Shown: one piece after another, positions 25,856-33,667 of the stretch
Layout: each line of letters opens with the position of its first letter
Numbering within the stretch: the first letter of the stretch is position 1
NCBI RefSeq assembly: GCF_002563775.1
Contig: NZ_PDJO01000001.1
Location: forward strand, 3,474,501 to 3,538,500
DNA length: 64,000 bases
Reading direction: 5' to 3'
Source of the DNA: Thioclava sp. ES.031
GTDB lineage: Bacteria; Pseudomonadota; Alphaproteobacteria; Rhodobacterales; Rhodobacteraceae
The notes under the pieces: model-generated
Database searches by the model: none
The model's input: only the letters and a program-made list of their open reading frames with translations
What the model was told of the DNA's origin: nothing
Made by a program: the position numbers and the translations under genes

Positions 25856-25945
25856 TTCACTGCTTTCTTAATGGCTTAGTGTCTTGTGATACACGATATC
25901 TCTCGCCCAAATCGGGCGATGAAACGGCATCAAAGCAGTTGAAAT

Positions 25946-25972
25946 TTGTTATGCGCTCACAACCATGTGAGC
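25946..25972. promoter_or_regulatory. lac-operator-like site with overlapping inverted repeat
   Basis: The minus strand of 25962-25946 reads TTGTGAGCGCATAACAA, one base different from the core of the E. coli lacO1 operator. It overlaps a perfect 7-4-7 inverted repeat, GCTCACA/TGTGAGC, at 25955-25972. It lies between the lepA stop and the minus-strand lipoprotein gene. Function is inference. Confidence 0.4.
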
Positions 25973-25997
25973 ATGCGTGAGGCGACCTAGCGTCACC

Positions 25998-27797
25998 TCA
26001 CTCGTCCATCTTCAACGCCGCGATAAACGCGCTCTGCGGGATTTCGACTTTCCCGAATTGGCGCATCTTCTTCTTACCGGCCTTCTGCTTTTCCAGAAGC
26101 TTCTTCTTCCGGCTCGCGTCGCCGCCGTAGCATTTCGCGGTCACGTCCTTGCGCATCGCCGACAGCGTCTCGCGCGCGATCACGCGGCCACCGATGGCGG
26201 CCTGGATCGGGATCTTGAACATGTGGCGTGGGATCAGGTCTTTCAGCTTTTCGCACATGGCGCGGCCGCGGGCTTCGGCGCGGTCGCGGTGGACCATGAT
26301 CGAGAGCGCGTCGACCGGCTCGTCATTGACCAGAATCGACATCTTCACGAGGTAGTCCTCGCGATATTCGGTGATCTGGTAGTCGAAGCTGGCATAGCCC
26401 TTGGTGACCGATTTCAGGCGGTCATAGAAGTCGAACACGACCTCGGCCAGCGGCAGGTCATAGACCACCATCGCGCGGCCACCGACATAGGTCAGGTCCT
26501 GCTGGATGCCGCGACGGTCCTGACAGAGCTTGAGCACATCGCCCAGATATTCGTCCGGCACGAGGATCGTCGCCTTGATGCGCGGCTCCTCGATATGGTC
26601 GACATAGGTCAGGTCGGGCATGTCGGCGGGGTTGTGAAGCTCGATCACCTCCCCGTCCTTCATGTGGATCTTGAACACCACCGAGGGCGCGGTGGTGATC
26701 AGGTCGAGATCGTATTCGCGCTCCAGACGATCGCGCACCACTTCGAGGTGCAACAGCCCGAGGAAGCCGCAGCGGAAGCCGAAGCCGAGCGCGGCCGAGG
26801 TTTCCATCTCCGCCGAGAAGCTCGCGTCGTTCAGCTGCAGTTTCTCGATCGCGTCGCGCAGCGCCTCGAAATCGTTCGCATCGACCGGGAAGAGACCGCA
26901 GAACACCACCGGAATCGAGGGCTTGAAGCCCGGCAGCGCCTTGGCGCAGGGCTTCTTCTCATGGGTGATCGTGTCGCCGACCTTGGTGTCGCGCACCTGC
27001 TTGATCGAAGCGGTGAAGACGCCGATCTCGCCGGGGCCCAGCTCGTCGATATTGACCATCGCGGGTTTCAGAACGGCGAGACGGTCGAGCTTATACGTCG
27101 CCCCCGTCTTCATCATCTTGATCTGGTCGCCCTTCTTGATCACGCCATCCATGACGCGGATCAGAACGACGACGCCCAAATAGGGGTCGTACCACGAATC
27201 CACCAGCATCGCTTTCAGCGGCGCGTCGCGGTCGCCCTGCGGGGCGGGCAGACGCTGCACGATGGCTTCCAGCACGTCGGGAATGCCCAGACCGGTCTTC
27301 GCGGAAATCTCGACGGCGTCCGAGGCGTCGATCCCGATCACATCCTCGATCTGCTCTTTCACGCGCTCCGGCTCTGCCGCCGGAAGGTCGATCTTGTTCA
27401 GGACCGGAACGATCTCGTGATCCGCGTCGATCGCCTGATAGACGTTGGCGAGCGTCTGCGCCTCGACGCCCTGCGAGGCATCGACGACCAGCAGCGAGCC
27501 TTCGACCGCCTGCATTGAGCGCGAGACTTCATAGGCGAAGTCGACGTGACCGGGGGTGTCAATCAGGTTCAGCACATAGGTTTTGCCGTCCTTGGCGGGA
27601 TAGTCGATCCGCACCGAGTTGGCCTTGATCGTGATGCCGCGCTCTCGCTCGATATCCATCGCGTCGAGGAGCTGGTCCTTCATATCGCGTTCGGCCACGG
27701 TGCCGGTCAGCTGGATCAGCCGGTCGGCAAGCGTGGATTTACCGTGGTCGATATGCGCCACGATGGAGAAATTGCGGATGCGATCAAGATCAGTCAT
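25998..27797 (-). CDS. lepA: Elongation factor 4 (LepA)
   Basis: A 599-residue translational GTPase that back-translocates or remodels ribosomes. The G1 motif [10 protein letters not shown] is near residue 13-22. G3 is DTPGHVDF and G4 NKIDLP, and the LepA-specific C-terminal domain includes [33 protein letters not shown] and [23 protein letters not shown]. The ATG at 27797 gives the exact family length. The upstream open frame to 27884 is unlikely to be translated. It is divergent from the CopZ-like gene. Confidence 0.97.
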   Translation of the reverse strand: MTDLDRIRNFSIVAHIDHGKSTLADRLIQLTGTVAERDMKDQLLDAMDIERERGITIKANSVRIDYPAKDGKTYVLNLIDTPGHVDFAYEVSRSMQAVEGSLLVVDASQGVEAQTLANVYQAIDADHEIVPVLNKIDLPAAEPERVKEQIEDVIGIDASDAVEISAKTGLGIPDVLEAIVQRLPAPQGDRDAPLKAMLVDSWYDPYLGVVVLIRVMDGVIKKGDQIKMMKTGATYKLDRLAVLKPAMVNIDELGPGEIGVFTASIKQVRDTKVGDTITHEKKPCAKALPGFKPSIPVVFCGLFPVDANDFEALRDAIEKLQLNDASFSAEMETSAALGFGFRCGFLGLLHLEVVRDRLEREYDLDLITTAPSVVFKIHMKDGEVIELHNPADMPDLTYVDHIEEPRIKATILVPDEYLGDVLKLCQDRRGIQQDLTYVGGRAMVVYDLPLAEVVFDFYDRLKSVTKGYASFDYQITEYREDYLVKMSILVNDEPVDALSIMVHRDRAEARGRAMCEKLKDLIPRHMFKIPIQAAIGGRVIARETLSAMRKDVTAKCYGGDASRKKKLLEKQKAGKKKMRQFGKVEIPQSAFIAALKMDE

Positions 27798-27916
27798 GGG
27801 CGCGCGTATACAGGGGAAAAAGCGGGCCGGGAAGAGGGATTGAACGCCATCTGCCATTGACCTCGGCCCGGTCGCGTCCGACATATCGCTGAGACACGAA
27901 ATACCGGAGACGCAAG

Positions 27917-28108
27917 ATGATCTATTCCGTTCCGAACATGACCTGCGGGCACTGCAAAGCCTCGGTCGAGGCCGCGATCGAAGAGGTCGGCGGCAAGGCC
28001 GATGTCTATCTGGAAGATCGCGAGATCGAGGTGGAAGGGCTGCCCGAATCCACCGTGATCAGCGCCCTGAAAGGTGCAGGCTACGAGGCCACCCCGGTCG
28101 AAGAGTGA
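27917..28108 (+). CDS. CopZ-like heavy-metal-associated (HMA) protein
   Basis: A 63-residue single HMA domain. It starts [24 protein letters not shown] with the metal-binding M-T-C-G-H-C motif (Cys10 and Cys13) and ends with the GYEATPV element common to this fold. Such proteins carry Cu(I) or similar soft metals to P-type ATPases. No ATPase or CueR-like regulator is adjacent, so its partner must be elsewhere. The start follows GGAGACGCAAG and the gene diverges from lepA. Confidence 0.9.
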   Translation: MIYSVPNMTCGHCKASVEAAIEEVGGKADVYLEDREIEVEGLPESTVISALKGAGYEATPVEE

Positions 28109-28218
28109 TCTGGAGGGCGGACGCCATCCAGATGTAGTGGACCCGCGCACGCGCAACGCGACGGCTAGGAAACGGGTTCCCTCCCCTGGCCCGAACCGGC
28201 GGAATCCTGCCTGTTTTA

Positions 28219-28247
28219 TTGCCCGCTTTTTGAATTTGAGTTAGAAT
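28219..28247 (+). promoter_or_regulatory. Promoter upstream of the exported Cys-containing protein
   Basis: TTGCCC (28219-28224), a 17-bp spacer and TAGAAT (28242-28247), about 65 bp upstream of the ATG at 28312, in an AT-richer patch than the surroundings. Confidence 0.55.
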
Positions 28248-28311
28248 CGCGGACAAATGAGCAGGCAGGATCGGCAAACACATGCCGGCCGCAACGACAA
28301 AGGGGCAGTAG

Positions 28312-28620
28312 ATGACTTTCAAAACGACACTCGGACTCTGCGCGTTCTCGGGCGCGATGGCGCTCGCTTCGATGGCCTCGGCCGGGCCGATCGACAATGC
28401 GTGTCAGAAAGCGGGCCGCGCCAGCAATCCCGGCACCTGCGGCTGCATCCAGCAAGTCGCGGACATGACGCTGAGCCACCGCGACCAGCGCCGCGCCGCC
28501 AGCTTCTTCCACGATCCCGACCGCGCGCAGGAAGTGCGCATGTCCGACCGCAAGTCGGATTCGGACTTCTGGGACCGCTACAAGAACTTCGCCGCAACCG
28601 CGGAAGGCTTCTGCAAGTAA
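28312..28620 (+). CDS. Small exported protein with four conserved-looking cysteines
   Basis: A 102-residue protein with a signal peptide (MTFKTTLGLCAFSGAMALASMASA) and a mature part of about 78 residues, IDNACQKAGRASNPGTCGCIQQVADM, ending GFCK. Four Cys in the mature chain suggest two disulfides in the periplasm. The C-x(11)-C-x-C spacing followed by a helix (LSHRDQRRAASFFHDPDRAQEVRMSD) recurs in Rhodobacterales hypotheticals. No function is known. It is convergent with the LMW phosphatase gene, 21 bp away. Confidence 0.75.
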   Translation: MTFKTTLGLCAFSGAMALASMASAGPIDNACQKAGRASNPGTCGCIQQVADMTLSHRDQRRAASFFHDPDRAQEVRMSDRKSDSDFWDRYKNFAATAEGFCK

Positions 28621-28641
28621 GCGCCTGATCGGCGGCGCGGC

Positions 28642-29112
28642 CTACTGCCCGCGCCGCTGTTCTTCCTCGTCGGCGAGGAGATCGGCAATCAGCTGATCCG
28701 CGCCCGCCTCGATCAGATCGAGGGCTTCATCGAAATTGCGGGTGAAATAGGGATCGGGCACATCGCGCGGCCCCTCCGGCCCGTCGATGAACATCTGCAC
28801 CTGTGCGCGCATCTCGCGCGGCGCCCCGTCGAGCGCATCGCGCAGGTTATTCTCATCCATCGCGAGGATCACATCGAACCCGTCGTAATCGGCGGGCTGG
28901 ATCTGCCGTGCGCGCAGGCTGCGCATGTCATAGCCGCGCGCCTCGGCGGCGGCGATCATCGGATCATAGGGCGGTTCGCCCAGATGCCAGGAGCCGGTGC
29001 CCGCACTGTCGAACTCGATATCGAGCCCCGCTGCGGCGGCCTTGTGACGGGTCACCGCTTCGGCGGCGGGCGAGCGGCAGATATTGCCAAGGCAGAGAAA
29101 GAGGATACGCAT
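28642..29112 (-). CDS. Low-molecular-weight protein-tyrosine phosphatase
   Basis: A 156-residue enzyme of the LMW-PTP family. The active-site loop CLGNICRSP (catalytic Cys7, Arg13) begins right at the N-terminus MRILFLCLGNICRSP, and the acid/base loop is DVPDPYFTRNFDEALDLIE with the D-P-Y motif. It removes phosphate from tyrosine residues or small arsenate-like substrates. The ATG at 29112 gives the family-typical start. It diverges from the sirtuin gene with only 28 bp between start codons. Confidence 0.93.
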   Translation of the reverse strand: MRILFLCLGNICRSPAAEAVTRHKAAAAGLDIEFDSAGTGSWHLGEPPYDPMIAAAEARGYDMRSLRARQIQPADYDGFDVILAMDENNLRDALDGAPREMRAQVQMFIDGPEGPRDVPDPYFTRNFDEALDLIEAGADQLIADLLADEEEQRRGQ

Positions 29113-29140
29113 AGGGAAAGTGATAACGGAGGGCGCAGCG

Positions 29141-29836
29141 ATGGCCAAGGTCGTGATTCTGACCGGCGCGGGAATTTCTGCCGAAAGCGGCATCCGCACG
29201 TTTCGGGCAAGCGACGGTCTTTGGGAGGAACACCGCATCATGGACGTGGCGACGCCGGAGGGCTTCGCGCGCGACCCTGCGCTGGTGCACCGTTTCTACA
29301 ACGCGCGCCGGGCGGCGGCGCGGGCGGCCCAGCCGAACCCCGCCCATCTCGCGCTGGCCGAGCTGGAGGCCGCTCCGGGCCACGAGGTTCTGGTGGTGAC
29401 GCAGAATGTCGATGACCTGCACGAGCGCGCCGGCTCTCAGAACGTGATCCACATGCATGGCTCGCTCTTCGGCGCGCTGTGCCACGCGTGCGACCATCGC
29501 TGGCCCGCGCCCGAGGCGATGCAGCCGCAAGACACCTGCCCCGGCTGCGGGCGAAAGGCCACACGGCCCGACATCGTCTGGTTCAACGAGATGCCCTATC
29601 AGATGGATCGCATCATCCGCGAGCTGGAGGCGGCGGATCTGTTCGTTTCGATCGGCACGAGCGGCAATGTCTACCCTGCGGCAGGCTTCGTGCAGGACGC
29701 CGCGATGTGCGGGGTGGAGACGCTGGAACTGAACCTCGACCCCTCGGCGGGCAGCACGATGTTCGACACATCGCGCGAAGGCCCGGCGAGCGTGCTGGTC
29801 CCCGAATGGGTGCGCGAGCGGCTGGGGGCGCGATGA
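29141..29836 (+). CDS. cobB: NAD-dependent protein deacylase (sirtuin, CobB type)
   Basis: A 231-residue class III sirtuin. GAGISAESGIRTFR (10-22) binds NAD, TQNVDDLH (87-94) and catalytic His106 (IHMHGSLF) follow, and four zinc Cys lie at 114, 117, 133 and 136. Tyr53 and Arg56 in FYNARR match the pair that lets CobB/SIRT5-type enzymes remove succinyl and other acidic acyl groups. A likely target class is acylated metabolic enzymes, PrpE Lys588 being a plausible candidate in this same window (inference). The ATG at 29141 gives the standard start. Confidence 0.94.
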   Translation: MAKVVILTGAGISAESGIRTFRASDGLWEEHRIMDVATPEGFARDPALVHRFYNARRAAARAAQPNPAHLALAELEAAPGHEVLVVTQNVDDLHERAGSQNVIHMHGSLFGALCHACDHRWPAPEAMQPQDTCPGCGRKATRPDIVWFNEMPYQMDRIIRELEAADLFVSIGTSGNVYPAAGFVQDAAMCGVETLELNLDPSAGSTMFDTSREGPASVLVPEWVRERLGAR

Positions 29837-29873
29837 GAGGAACGGCGGGGCGGCTCACCGCCCTGCCCTCTCG

Positions 29874-31244
29874 TCAGTAGCTGTATTCGGCGTAGATCTT
29901 GCTCAGATCGCCATTCCACTCGCCGTGATATTTCTCGAGAAGCTCGTCGGCAGGCACGCGGCCCGTCTCGACGCTCTCTTCCAGCGCGTTGAGGAAATGG
30001 GTCTCGTCGGGGATCATCCCGCCCGCGCCGGGCTTCGCCCGCGCCGCCAGACCGGATTTCGCGATCGCCACCGTCTCGCGTGCGAGGTCATGCAGCTTCA
30101 CGCCGTTGAACTCGCCCTGCAGCGCATCGACCGCCGCCGCGCGGCGCAGACCTTCGCGGGTCTCGTGATCGAAGCCCTTCACCAGATCCCATGCCGCATC
30201 CAGTGCGGTCTGGTCGTAAAGCAGACCGACCCAGAGCGCGGGCAGCGCACACAGACGCCGCCACGGCCCGCCATCGGCACCGCGCATCTCGATGAACTTC
30301 TTCGCACGCGCCTCGGGGAAGACGGTGGTCAGGTGATCGGCCCAATCGCTCAGCGTCGGCTTCTCGCCGGGCAGCGCGGGCAGCTCGCCCTTCAGGAAGT
30401 CGCGGAAGGACTGGCCCAGCGCGTCGATATACTTGCCGTCGCGATAGACGAAATACATCGGCACATCGAGGACGTAATTCACGTAGGCCTCGTAGCCCGC
30501 GCCCTCTTCGAACATGAAGGGCAGCATGCCCGTGCGCGCATCGTCGAGGTTCTGCCAGATATGGCTGCGCCACGATTTCATGCCGTTGGGTTTGCCGTCG
30601 AGGAAGGGCGAATTGGCGAACAGAGCGGTCGCGACCGGCTGCAGCGCCAGCGCCACGCGCATCTTCTGCACCATGTCGGCTTCCGAACCGAAGTCGAGAT
30701 TCACCTGCACGGTGCAGGTGCGATACATCATCTGCGTGCCCAGCTCGCCCACGCGCCCCATGTAATCGGTCATCAGCCGGTAGCGCCCCTTGGGCATCAT
30801 GTGCATCTGGTCCTGCGTCCAGATCGGGGCCGCGCCCAGACCGATGAACTTCACACCAATATCGTCGGCGACCGACTGCACTTCGCGCAGGTGTTCGTTC
30901 ACCTCGTCGCAGGTCTGGTGGATCGTCTCGAGCGGCGCGCCCGAAAGCTCCAGCTGACCGCCCGGCTCGAGGCTGACATTCGCGCCGTTCAGTTCCAGCC
31001 CGATGATCTTGCCCTGCTCTTCCACCGGCTTCCAGCCGAAGCGGTCGCGCAGACCTTCCAGCATCGCCTTGATCGACCGCGGGCCGTCATAGGGCAGCGG
31101 CAATTGCTTGTCCGCGCAATAGCCGAATTTTTCATGCTCGGTGCCGATGCGCCAGTCGTCGCGCGGCTTCTCACCTTCGGCCAGATATTCGGCCAGTTGC
31201 TCGAAGCGCTCGATCGGGCCACCGCCCTGCTGCGGAATGGACAT
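29874..31244 (-). CDS. gshA: Glutamate-cysteine ligase, plant/alphaproteobacterial type
   Basis: A 456-residue enzyme catalysing ATP-dependent formation of gamma-glutamylcysteine, the first step of glutathione synthesis. It is of the GCS2 (plant-like) class typical of alphaproteobacteria. Signatures are WRIGTEHEKFGY, LELNGANVSLEPGGQLELSGAPLETIHQT, MYRTCTVQVNLDFGSEADM and FIEMRGADGGPWRRLCALPALWVGLLYD. It ends in the conserved Tyr-containing tail KIYAEYSY. It is the last gene of an rsmE-hypothetical-gshA series on the minus strand, 51 bp after its neighbour. Confidence 0.96.
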   Translation of the reverse strand: MSIPQQGGGPIERFEQLAEYLAEGEKPRDDWRIGTEHEKFGYCADKQLPLPYDGPRSIKAMLEGLRDRFGWKPVEEQGKIIGLELNGANVSLEPGGQLELSGAPLETIHQTCDEVNEHLREVQSVADDIGVKFIGLGAAPIWTQDQMHMMPKGRYRLMTDYMGRVGELGTQMMYRTCTVQVNLDFGSEADMVQKMRVALALQPVATALFANSPFLDGKPNGMKSWRSHIWQNLDDARTGMLPFMFEEGAGYEAYVNYVLDVPMYFVYRDGKYIDALGQSFRDFLKGELPALPGEKPTLSDWADHLTTVFPEARAKKFIEMRGADGGPWRRLCALPALWVGLLYDQTALDAAWDLVKGFDHETREGLRRAAAVDALQGEFNGVKLHDLARETVAIAKSGLAARAKPGAGGMIPDETHFLNALEESVETGRVPADELLEKYHGEWNGDLSKIYAEYSY

Positions 31245-31295
31245 GTCTTTTCTCGCGTCGCTTTATGGAGCGCCACAGGTGGCGCGGGGGCTAGC

Positions 31296-31850
31296 TCAAG
31301 TCAAGCGTGAAACCTGTTTGCGGGTCCAGAGGCTCTGTGCGGCAGTCTTTTGGTCAAGCGCGGCAGAGATCTTCCCCATGTCGATCCCCGGCAGGCTCGC
31401 GAAGGCATCGTAGAGCGCGTCCGCCCCCGCCGCATCGAGCGGGATCAGCAGCGCCTCGCCCGAGAGGCTGCGCAGCCGCCAATATTGCTGGCCCTGCAGC
31501 GTCAGCAGACGGATTTCCGCCAGTTCGCGCAGCGGCAATTCGCCGCCCATCCCGAGAGCTGAGACATTGCTGCCCGGCCCCGCAATGGCGCGCGCCCTGC
31601 TGGCCGCGAAATAGGAGATGCGGCCCTCGTCGATCTCGACCAGACCCGGCGCATTTGTTTCACGCGCGAAGCGCAACCGCCGCCAGCCGATCAGCGCCCA
31701 GCCAAGCCCGAGCGCGACCGCGATCAGTCCCAGCGGCATAAGGATCAACCCGCCGAGCCAGATCAGCCACGCACCGAACGCCACGACGACGCCCGCCGCG
31801 ATCACCTCGCCCCAGCGCTTGAAACCTTCTGCGACCTCGGGACGGATCAC
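31296..31850 (-). CDS. Two-helix membrane protein of unknown function
   Basis: A 184-residue protein with a hydrophobic hairpin (about 15-55: GEVIAAGVVVAFGAWLIWLGGLILMPLGLIAVALGLGWALIGW) and a soluble C-terminal domain with beta character (GLVEIDEGRISYFA, GELPLRELAEIRLL, YWRLRSLSGEALLIPLDAAGADALYDAFASLPG). That pattern resembles PH-like bacterial domains, though I am not certain. The start is a GTG at 31850 that overlaps the rsmE stop as GTGA, so it is translationally coupled to rsmE. Its conserved position between rsmE and gshA gives no functional clue. Confidence 0.72.
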   Translation of the reverse strand: MIRPEVAEGFKRWGEVIAAGVVVAFGAWLIWLGGLILMPLGLIAVALGLGWALIGWRRLRFARETNAPGLVEIDEGRISYFAASRARAIAGPGSNVSALGMGGELPLRELAEIRLLTLQGQQYWRLRSLSGEALLIPLDAAGADALYDAFASLPGIDMGKISAALDQKTAAQSLWTRKQVSRLT

Positions 31851-32572
31851 CGCCAGTCTCCCAGCGCCGATTGCCACAATGTGATCGCCGCGCAAACCGC
31901 CGTATCGGCGCGCAGGATGCGCGGGCCGAGGCTGACCGGAGTGACGAAATCTCGGGCGCGGAGCGCCTCGCGCTCGGCCTCCGAGAACCCGCCTTCGGGA
32001 CCGATCAGGATCGCCCAAGGGCCGGGCTGCAGCCCCGCGAGCGTCTCTGCGGGACCAACCAAAGCCTCATCCGCCCAAAGGATGCGGCGGCTCGGATCCC
32101 AGCCATCCAGCAGCTTCTTGAGCCCCTGCAAATCCTCAACGGGGGGCACATAGGTGCCCAGACATTGCTCCGCCGCTTCCTTGGCATGGGCCTGCAAGCG
32201 GTCCTGACGGATGCGCGCGGAATTGGTGAACTCGGTCTGCACCGGCAGCACCTTGGCGCAGCCCAGCTCGGTCGCCTTCTCGACGATGAAATCGGTGCGC
32301 TCTTTCTTGATCGGCGCGAAGATCAGCCAGAGATCGGGCGGCGCGAGCTGCGGCGCGGCCTGCTCGACACAGGCCAGAATGCCGCGCTTCTTGTGAGCCT
32401 CGACGACCTCCGCCGTCCACTCGCCATCGCGTCCGTTAAACAGCGCGACACGGGCGCCCACGGCCAGCCGCATCACCGCAAAGAGGTAATGCGCTTCGTC
32501 CTGAGTCAGAGGCACGGCTTGCCCCGCGCCCAGCGGGTGCTCTACACAGAGCCTGATCTTGGCACGTTCCAT
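31847..32572 (-). CDS. rsmE: 16S rRNA (uracil1498-N3)-methyltransferase
   Basis: A 241-residue SPOUT-class methyltransferase that methylates U1498 of 16S rRNA with SAM. The N-terminal PUA-like part reads RLCVEHPLGAGQAVPLTQDEAHYLFAVMRL. The knot region has LIFAPIKKERTDFIVEKATELG, and the SAM loop is IGPEGGFSEAEREAL with LGPRILRADTAVCAAIT after it, all standard for RsmE. The ATG at 32572 gives the family N-terminus. Its start codon is only 12 bp from that of the divergent ubiA. Confidence 0.95.
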   Translation of the reverse strand: MERAKIRLCVEHPLGAGQAVPLTQDEAHYLFAVMRLAVGARVALFNGRDGEWTAEVVEAHKKRGILACVEQAAPQLAPPDLWLIFAPIKKERTDFIVEKATELGCAKVLPVQTEFTNSARIRQDRLQAHAKEAAEQCLGTYVPPVEDLQGLKKLLDGWDPSRRILWADEALVGPAETLAGLQPGPWAILIGPEGGFSEAEREALRARDFVTPVSLGPRILRADTAVCAAITLWQSALGDWR

Positions 32573-32584
32573 GAGGCGGACTGT

Positions 32585-33589
32585 ATGAGCGGAAAAACCG
32601 AAACGCCAGAGGCGGCAAACGCGAGCACGGGCGAGCCCCCGAACGACGCAAACGGCACGGTCGCGGATGCCTATCGCGGCAACTGGGTCGACCGGCTGGC
32701 CCCGGCATGGACGCGGCCCTACCTGCGGCTGAGCCGCGCCGACCGTCCGATCGGGACTTGGCTGCTGCTGCTGCCCTGCTACTGGTCGATCGCGCTGGCC
32801 GCCGCCTCGACGGGCGGTTTCATCTGGTGGGACCTCTGGCTGGCTGTCGGCGCGTCGATCGGGGCCTTCCTGATGCGCGGCGCGGGCTGCACTTGGAACG
32901 ACATCACCGACCGCGACATCGACGCGGGCGTGGCGCGCACCCGCTCGCGGCCGATCCCCTCGGGGCAGGTTTCGACGAAACAGGCGCTGGCCTGGGCGGT
33001 GATCCAGTCGCTGATCTCCTTCGCGATCCTGCTGACCTTCAACACGCCCGCAATCATCCTCGGGATCGTCTCGCTCGGGCCGGTCGCGATCTATCCCTTC
33101 GCCAAGCGCTTCACCTGGTGGCCGCAGATCTTCCTCGGCATCGCGTTCAACTGGGGCGCGCTGCTTTTGTGGGTCGCGCATACCGGCAGTCTGAGCTGGC
33201 CGCCCGTCGTGCTCTATTTCGCGGGCATGGCGTGGACGCTGTTCTACGACACGATCTATGCGCATCAGGACAAGGAAGACGACGCGCTGATCGGGGTGAA
33301 ATCCACCGCGCGGCTCTTTGGCGACGACAGCGCAAAATGGCTGGGCGGTTTCCTGATGACCTCCGTCGCGCTGATGACCATCGCCGTGATGGGTGCGCTC
33401 ATGCCCGGCGCGTCGCCGCTGCGTCTCGCGATCTCGCTGCTCGCGCCCTGGGCGATAGGGTGGCACATGCTCTGGCAGATGCGCCAACTCGATATCGACG
33501 AGCCGGACACCTGCCTGAAACTGTTCCGCGCGAACCGCGATACCGGCCTCATCGCTGCGCTGTTTCTCGCCGTTGGCGCAATCGTGTAA
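32585..33589 (+). CDS. ubiA: 4-hydroxybenzoate octaprenyltransferase
   Basis: A 334-residue membrane prenyltransferase that attaches the polyprenyl tail to 4-hydroxybenzoate in ubiquinone synthesis. The first aspartate motif is NDITDRDID in GAGCTWNDITDRDIDAGVARTRSRP and the second is YAHQDKEDD. About eight transmembrane helices are visible, beginning with RPIGTWLLLLPCYWSIAL. The first 35 residues are polar, variable and rich in Gly/Asn/Thr, so the real start could be later than the ATG at 32585. Confidence 0.95.
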   Translation: MSGKTETPEAANASTGEPPNDANGTVADAYRGNWVDRLAPAWTRPYLRLSRADRPIGTWLLLLPCYWSIALAAASTGGFIWWDLWLAVGASIGAFLMRGAGCTWNDITDRDIDAGVARTRSRPIPSGQVSTKQALAWAVIQSLISFAILLTFNTPAIILGIVSLGPVAIYPFAKRFTWWPQIFLGIAFNWGALLLWVAHTGSLSWPPVVLYFAGMAWTLFYDTIYAHQDKEDDALIGVKSTARLFGDDSAKWLGGFLMTSVALMTIAVMGALMPGASPLRLAISLLAPWAIGWHMLWQMRQLDIDEPDTCLKLFRANRDTGLIAALFLAVGAIV

Positions 33590-33667
33590 CGGCGTTTCGA
33601 TTGATCCCCGCGCCCCTGCGCCTTAAGGAAACGGGATAAAGATTCCCCGGGGGAGGGCCTGAGACCG

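Noticed and set aside
25977..27518. 513-residue open frame antisense to lepA
   Set aside because: It is the mirror of lepA codons, rich in His/Arg/Asp/Val repeats without a plausible fold or ribosome site.
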